Assembly (NCBI RefSeq): GCF_022458985.1
Contig: NC_061789.1
Location: 6,029,857-6,093,856 of the forward strand
Direction of reading: 5' to 3'
Origin: Mugil cephalus
Taxonomy: Eukaryota; Chordata; Actinopteri; Mugiliformes; Mugilidae
DNA: 64,000 nucleotides
Program-made: the position numbers and the translations under genes
Part shown: piece by piece, positions 60,721-64,000 of the stretch
Position numbering within the stretch: the stretch's first letter is position 1
How the letters are laid out: each line of letters begins with the position of its first letter
Notes under the pieces: model-generated
Told to the model about the DNA's origin: nothing
What the model saw: the letters and a program-made list of their open reading frames with translations, nothing else
The model's database searches: none

Positions 60721-63224
60721 GCTCATTGATGTTTACAGTTTGCGGTGGCTGAGAAAATGATCCAAGTAGCCGCGCGTAAATACGCACGAAGATAGATCGA
60801 TAGATGGAAGGATGGACGGATAGATTTATAGACAGATAGAGTTTGAATAGCTAGGGTTGTTTTTTTTTTTTTCATAGAACAAAGCTCATTGAAATACCTG
60901 CATGTGTTCTCGTAACGGAAACCGCAGAGTACTCACTCTATAAGAAGCAGCCCCAAACGGTTTCTTATCTGCTCGTCGCACCTGCGTGTTTTCTTCGTTT
61001 GACCAGCATTATCAGAGCTGCAGACGTCCCCGCGTCTTCACCCACGATAAGTGCTATCCTCGGGCCCATCCCCGTCAGTTTGAATGCAAAACATTGCGCG
61101 TCTTTGCATCACTCGCAATCAGGAGAGGACAGTCTGACCTCTGACACACATGAGGCCGCGCGCGTTCCGCTGAACCTGCTTTGTTTAGTTCGGCCCCCTT
61201 TGGTCATTTGAGGCAGTTTTAGTGAAAACGAGAATGAAGTTAAACGGAGGCCCTGCACGGAAGGTAGCTGTGTTTTACCGACTGCGGTGGCAGGAGGAAG
61301 AGGATGAGGAAACCTGTGATTGTTATGGAGGACTGTGGCAGCGTGGGGTTTCTCTGCTTCTTCAGATAAAAAAAAAGAAAAAAAAAGATGTTTGGGGTTA
61401 GGATGTATGATCATAAATCACACTTTAGATGCTGCTATGGCAGCAACAGACTAACAGCCTTGTGTGCATGCTTCAGTTTTTACCATAAGACCGATTCACT
61501 GGCGTTCTTAGGCCTATTTTGGACGGGGCAGAATCCCCCTAAATAATTTGGAGTTGTTTTATTTATTTATTTTGCAAAAAAAAAAAAGTTCAGACAAATA
61601 CATTATAAATGGCCAGAACATATGTTTAAATAATGAATTATATATGATCACTTAAATATGATCATAAATTTCCCTCCAGTGCGTCCAACAGCACAAGGTG
61701 TTGATCTGGCCTCCAAATCCACTAGATGCCAAACTAGTAGATCTAGACAGGTCCCTCCTATAACCTATAGGACCCAAAGACCCCCTCAGAAGTCCCCTGC
61801 CCATTCTCTGATTTGGAAGTACAAGGGAAACCTACACAATGTTAAGAAGGCGGTCATAATGTTATGCCCGATGGGTGTAAAACTGAGCAGTGAATGAGGG
61901 CGACGTTTCGTCTAAGGAATTCACTCTTTATTTTCATATACACATTTCAAGACAGTGAAAGTTTTTTTTTTTTTTTTTGTTAAGACACACCTGCTTCCAT
62001 CCAACACATTCGGAGCCTAAAAAATGAACAAAGTGAATCTGATCACGAAACAAGGACGAAAGCATGAAGACAAAAGAAAAAACAAACTGTTTTATGGGTT
62101 TTTCAACATGGCACATACTTGACAAAGTGGTTTGCTCCTCAGAAATAATGGACGTCGGCTCCTCTCAGCTGCCCCTGCGTTCCATTTGAATACACAATAA
62201 AGCTTAACGGGTGATGTCATGCAAGTAGTGTTATAGGTCCCTACACACAACCTCCTTGTGTTAGACCCCCGCATCAAAGCCCAGTGCTGCACGGGCGATA
62301 GCATCAGTTATCTGATATCAGTGAAAGTGTATCGCTACTGAGCAGCGCACGCTGACAGGAGAGATAATTGACCACGGGCTTGTACAATAGCCAGGGGGGT
62401 GGGGTGGGCTGACCACTGGTTGTGACCCAACATGAGGCTGCAGTTGGTAATAACTGACAGTCAGCACATGGACAAAGATGGTCACTGCAAGTGAGAATGA
62501 ATTTAAAAAAAAAAAGTTGTCATTAGGGGCGGGTTGATGGTTCAATACTGTCAAAATAAATTTAATGTACAAGCACGTGGACGGAATATAAAACCTAATT
62601 TTATTCACCTCACCGAGGAGGAAAAAAAGGACAAACGTTACAGTCGTGAGGAATAAAAAGTGACCGTCCCCTGGTGGTCGTACAGCTGAGGCCTCGACTT
62701 ATTCTCCGAGATCAGTGTTAATCCCTTTCGACACACACACACACACCTCATGTCCGTTACGAACAACAACAACAACAACAACAACAAAAAGACCATTTAG
62801 CACTTTTTTAAATACTTGGGTATTAAGCATAGTAGGTCTGCCATGCTGCAGCCAGGAGAGCTGTGTGCGTGTGTCGATGCTGTGGTGAAAGCATGCGACA
62901 GGAGGCGTTAAAAGAAAGAGAGGAACAAAGGAGTTAGAGGATGGTACCAAACACGAAGATTTTAAACAGCGGCTGGAAACGAGAGAAAGCACCCAAAAAC
63001 AAAATGCTCCTTTCTCCGTTTAAGTCTCGATGCTAAGCTAAGCTAGCTTTACCTCACACGCGCTGTATCGTCTTATTTAGCTCTCAACAGGAAAGCAAAT
63101 ACTTGTTTCTCCCAAACGTGTCCTTGAGCGAACTCATAAAAAGAAATGATTCATTCTCTCCTTGAGCCAGTCACGTACGTTTGCAGCTATGATGCGTATA
63201 ATGTCATATATAAAGAAAATGTTT
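60721..63224. other. Intergenic DNA upstream of epor
   Basis: It holds a GATA/GATG-rich microsatellite (60788-60841), poly-T at 60858-60871 and 61961-61978, an AAC repeat (62765-62788) and a repeat terminus at 61650-61890. Open frames are short and unlike known proteins. No gene is recognised. Confidence 0.5.
61650..61890 (+). mobile_element. Non-autonomous element fragment sharing its terminus with 44605-44820
   Basis: ACAAGGGAAACCTACACAAT and AAGGCGGTCATAATGTTATG (about 61821-61866) match the terminus at 44752-44798. The preceding CCAGTGCGTCCAACAGCAC and CCACTAGATGCCAAACTAG are from the same family as I recall it from other fish. The coding potential is nil. Confidence 0.7.
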
Positions 63225-63429
63225 GTAACTAAAGCCGTGTTTCCACCACCAGGAACTTTGGAGGCACTTGAATCAGGCTTGAAATCAAGTTCTTTAGGAA
63301 ATTATTTTACCCCCAAGAAACTTCTCCGAACTGCAGGAATATTGTGTGTTGGATTTGAAGGAACGAGCATTTGATTTAAAGCAATAAATCACACGACTGT
63401 CGTCTCACTTGGAATTATCGTTATTAGTG

Positions 63430-63470
<41 letters not shown>

Positions 63471-63655
63471 CACTACCACCTACTGGACAGGAATGTAGCT
63501 GTAGACTTCCATGGAAAAACAAAGTGCAAGTGTACTTGTTTGTTGTTTTTTTTTCATATCGCCCTGGAAATGCCACCAATAATCTGAAGGAACTTTAGGA
63601 GAAAGTTCCCAGGGCTAAAAAGTTCTGGGTACTTCGAGGGCGCTGTATGAATCTC
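63225..63655. repeat. Interspersed repeat related to 56545-56765, copy 2
   Basis: CCGTGTTTCCACCACCAGGA and AGGAAATTATTTTACCCCC at the left and AAAGTTCCCAGGGCTAAAAA at the right match copy 1. A ~170-bp insert with (GT)n/(TA)n at 63427-63470 separates the halves. Confidence 0.7.
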
Positions 63656-64000
63656 AAACACAACAACGAATGAAAAAAAAAAGAACCGGCGTTTATTTGC
63701 GATCCCAACATATGTAGCATGATTAGCTTGTTGCTGATGTGTGGACGGGAACTCGGGCAGGTTTTAGTGGATTGTCGGCGCTCAGGAGAAATGGTGATGA
63801 AGAAGAGACAGAGAGGACCTCTTAACGAGAAAAGACGGAGCGGTGTGAGGAAGAGGAACTCAGGTGGCTGTGCGATGGTTGCTGAGTGACAAGAGAGGAA
63901 GAGGTTGCGGCACTTTAAATGGCTGAGGCACAGAGAGGAAGTTGTTCTTCAGATTGTGTGTGTGTGTGTGTGTGTGTGTGTTGGGAGACTTGGGAAGAAG
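63656..64000. other. Window edge, no gene recognised
   Basis: Purine-rich DNA with GAGGAAGAGG words and a (GT)n tract at about 63955-63981. A short Lys/Arg-rich frame near 63791 has no recognisable family. Confidence 0.4.

Noticed and set aside
60249-60752. 167-residue + strand frame opposite the first epor exon
   Set aside because: Antisense shadow of epor exon 1 and its promoter; no recognisable domain.

Overview
The window is nuclear DNA of a vertebrate, almost certainly a ray-finned (teleost) fish. Its genes are multi-exon with GT-AG introns, many introns are short, and the encoded proteins match vertebrate families. The intergenic DNA is full of microsatellites, decayed Tc1-like, hAT-like and LINE remnants, and short non-autonomous repeats of kinds common in teleosts. 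No prokaryotic, plasmid or phage features are present.

Six protein-coding genes can be modelled from start codon to stop codon with consistent splice phases. In order they are: gadd45gip1 (mitoribosomal protein mL64/CRIF1; + strand, 13.3-15.3 kb, 2 exons), a TTC39A-like gene (- strand, 16.1-30.0 kb, 18 coding exons, 563 aa), a TSPAN1/TSPAN16-type tetraspanin (- strand, 34.1-38.5 kb, 7 coding exons, 245 aa), znf653 (- strand, 46.9-53.2 kb, 10 coding exons, 648 aa), swsap1 (+ strand, 53.6-55.3 kb, 2 exons, 281 aa) and epor, the erythropoietin receptor (- strand, 57.5-60.4 kb, 8 coding exons, 535 aa).

Layout: 1-13.3 kb is gene-free. It holds a five-copy tandem array, a fold-back element, a dead Tc1-like transposon and long single-copy stretches that could be regulatory. 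From 13.3 to 30 kb the gadd45gip1 and ttc39a-like genes are tail to tail, and the ttc39a-like introns are loaded with repeats. From 30 to 47 kb lies the tetraspanin gene in repeat-rich flanks, including a minisatellite with a perfect 38-bp palindrome in one intron, a LINE remnant and several MITE-like elements. From 47 to 60.4 kb, znf653 and swsap1 are head to head over a 354-bp shared promoter interval, and swsap1 and epor converge. The last 3.5 kb is epor upstream DNA.

The genes do not form a pathway; their grouping reflects conserved synteny. GADD45GIP1, SWSAP1, EPOR, ZNF653 and a tetraspanin (TSPAN16) all lie on human 19p13 (from memory). The TTC39A-like gene is the odd member, since human TTC39A is on 1p32. 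It may be a paralogue kept in fish from the ancient duplication that links these chromosomes. I found no evidence for an undescribed multi-gene system. The most interesting points are the degenerate Walker A motif of swsap1, the TTC39 paralogue question, the bidirectional promoter, the palindromic minisatellite and several well-delimited non-autonomous transposons.
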